Shown here: positions 4,801 to 5,068 of the stretch, piece after piece
Layout of the letters: the number at the start of each line of letters is the position of its first letter
How positions within the stretch are numbered: position 1 is the first letter of the stretch
Assembly (NCBI GenBank): GCA_903909925.1
Contig: CAIVXR010000138.1
Span: 1-5,068, forward strand
DNA from: an uncultured beta proteobacterium
Lineage (GTDB): Bacteria; Pseudomonadota; Gammaproteobacteria; Burkholderiales; Burkholderiaceae
Direction: 5' to 3'
DNA: 5,068 bases
Notes under the pieces: generated by a model
What the model was told of the DNA's origin: nothing
Seen by the model: the letters and a program-made list of their open reading frames with translations, nothing else
Databases searched by the model: none
Made by a program: the position numbers and the translations under genes

Positions 4801-5068
4801 TTAGCCTCCGATCAAATGTCGGATTGCGTAGACAATAATAAAACCAGCGCTCATAAAGGAGAGTGTTGCCACCAATGAGCGAGGGGATAAACGAGACAAG
4901 CCACAAATGCCATGACCGCTAGTGCATCCTGAACCATACTGAGCACCAAAACCTACTAATAGACCCGCAATCACAATGGCGATCCAAGCAGAGTCAATCT
5001 CAACGATTGGAATAATGCCGAAAAATAATGCTGCTAAAAATGGAGCTGAAATTAAACCCAGAACCAAA
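4801..5068 (-). CDS. YeeE/YedE-type membrane protein, N-terminal half-unit (PmpA-like), 5' end beyond window
   Basis: The C-terminal 88-89 residues of a membrane protein are visible and the frame is open to the right edge. Half-size family members run to about 140 residues, so perhaps 50 residues are missing. The TTG at 5067 is most likely an internal leucine codon, not the start, because the sequence there (VLGLISAPF) resembles the middle of the family. Hydrophobic segments lie near residues 1-20, 26-42 and 65-85 of the visible part. The signature GSGCTSGHGICGLSRLSPRSL (visible residues 45-65) carries two cysteines, 48 and 55, and is diagnostic of the YeeE/YedE N-terminal half. It ends in GG-TAA, where the two Gly codons double as the Shine-Dalgarno of the next gene. 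It heads the visible four-gene run, and any promoter or regulator such as a BigR-type ArsR protein would lie outside the window. Confidence 0.88.
   Translation of the reverse strand, partial: LVLGLISAPFLAALFFGIIPIVEIDSAWIAIVIAGLLVGFGAQYGSGCTSGHGICGLSRLSPRSLVATLSFMSAGFIIVYAIRHLIGG
4805..4809 (-). promoter_or_regulatory. Ribosome binding site of the PmpB-like gene, inside the PmpA-like gene
   Basis: GGAGG is a full anti-16S match and lies 5 nt before the ATG at 4799. It is encoded by the last Gly-Gly codons of the upstream gene. Stop and start are separated by one base, a standard arrangement for coupled, equimolar synthesis of two subunits. Confidence 0.8.

Noticed and set aside
4801..5067. 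TTG 5067 as the true start of the PmpA-like gene
   Set aside because: It would give a protein lacking the first conserved membrane segments, and the base before it is the window edge. An internal leucine codon is more likely.

Overview
This window looks like chromosomal DNA of a free-living betaproteobacterium. The moderate GC content, the compact spacing and the set of genes fit the Burkholderiaceae, and Polynucleobacter is my best guess. That placement is inference from protein style and base composition, not from a search. No RNA gene, insertion sequence, CRISPR array, phage gene or replication origin is visible. All genes read through without frameshifts. No stretch over 300 bases lacks a gene.

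Layout, left to right. (1) 1-763, minus strand: the N-terminal half of an ABC-F translation factor of the YbiT type, cut by the window edge. (2) 861-1571, minus: the queuosine-precursor importer YhhQ. (3) A 92-bp divergent intergenic region (1572-1663) carries a 20-bp near-perfect palindrome at the place where the -35 elements of both outward promoters would lie. (4) 1664-2842, plus: glutaryl-CoA dehydrogenase GcdH. (5) A tight convergent junction (12 bp between stop codons) with two inverted repeats. (6) 2855-5068, minus: an operon-like run of four genes, read right to left. It holds two half-size YeeE/YedE-type (PmpA/PmpB-like) membrane proteins, a small DUF442/TIGR01244 rhodanese-like protein, and tRNA 2-selenouridine synthase SelU (MnmH). 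The spacings are 1, 54 and 10 nt.

How the genes may work together. YhhQ and SelU both serve chemistry at the wobble base of tRNA (queuosine at G34, selenouridine or geranylated thiouridine at U34), and YbiT acts on the ribosome. GcdH stands alone and serves lysine, tryptophan and glutarate breakdown through crotonyl-CoA. The most suggestive unit is the four-gene run. A YeeE/YedE-type uptake pair and a persulfide-type sulfurtransferase sit directly upstream of a selenium-dependent tRNA enzyme. The set could move sulfur or selenium from uptake to tRNA modification, but only the gene order and the motifs support this here.
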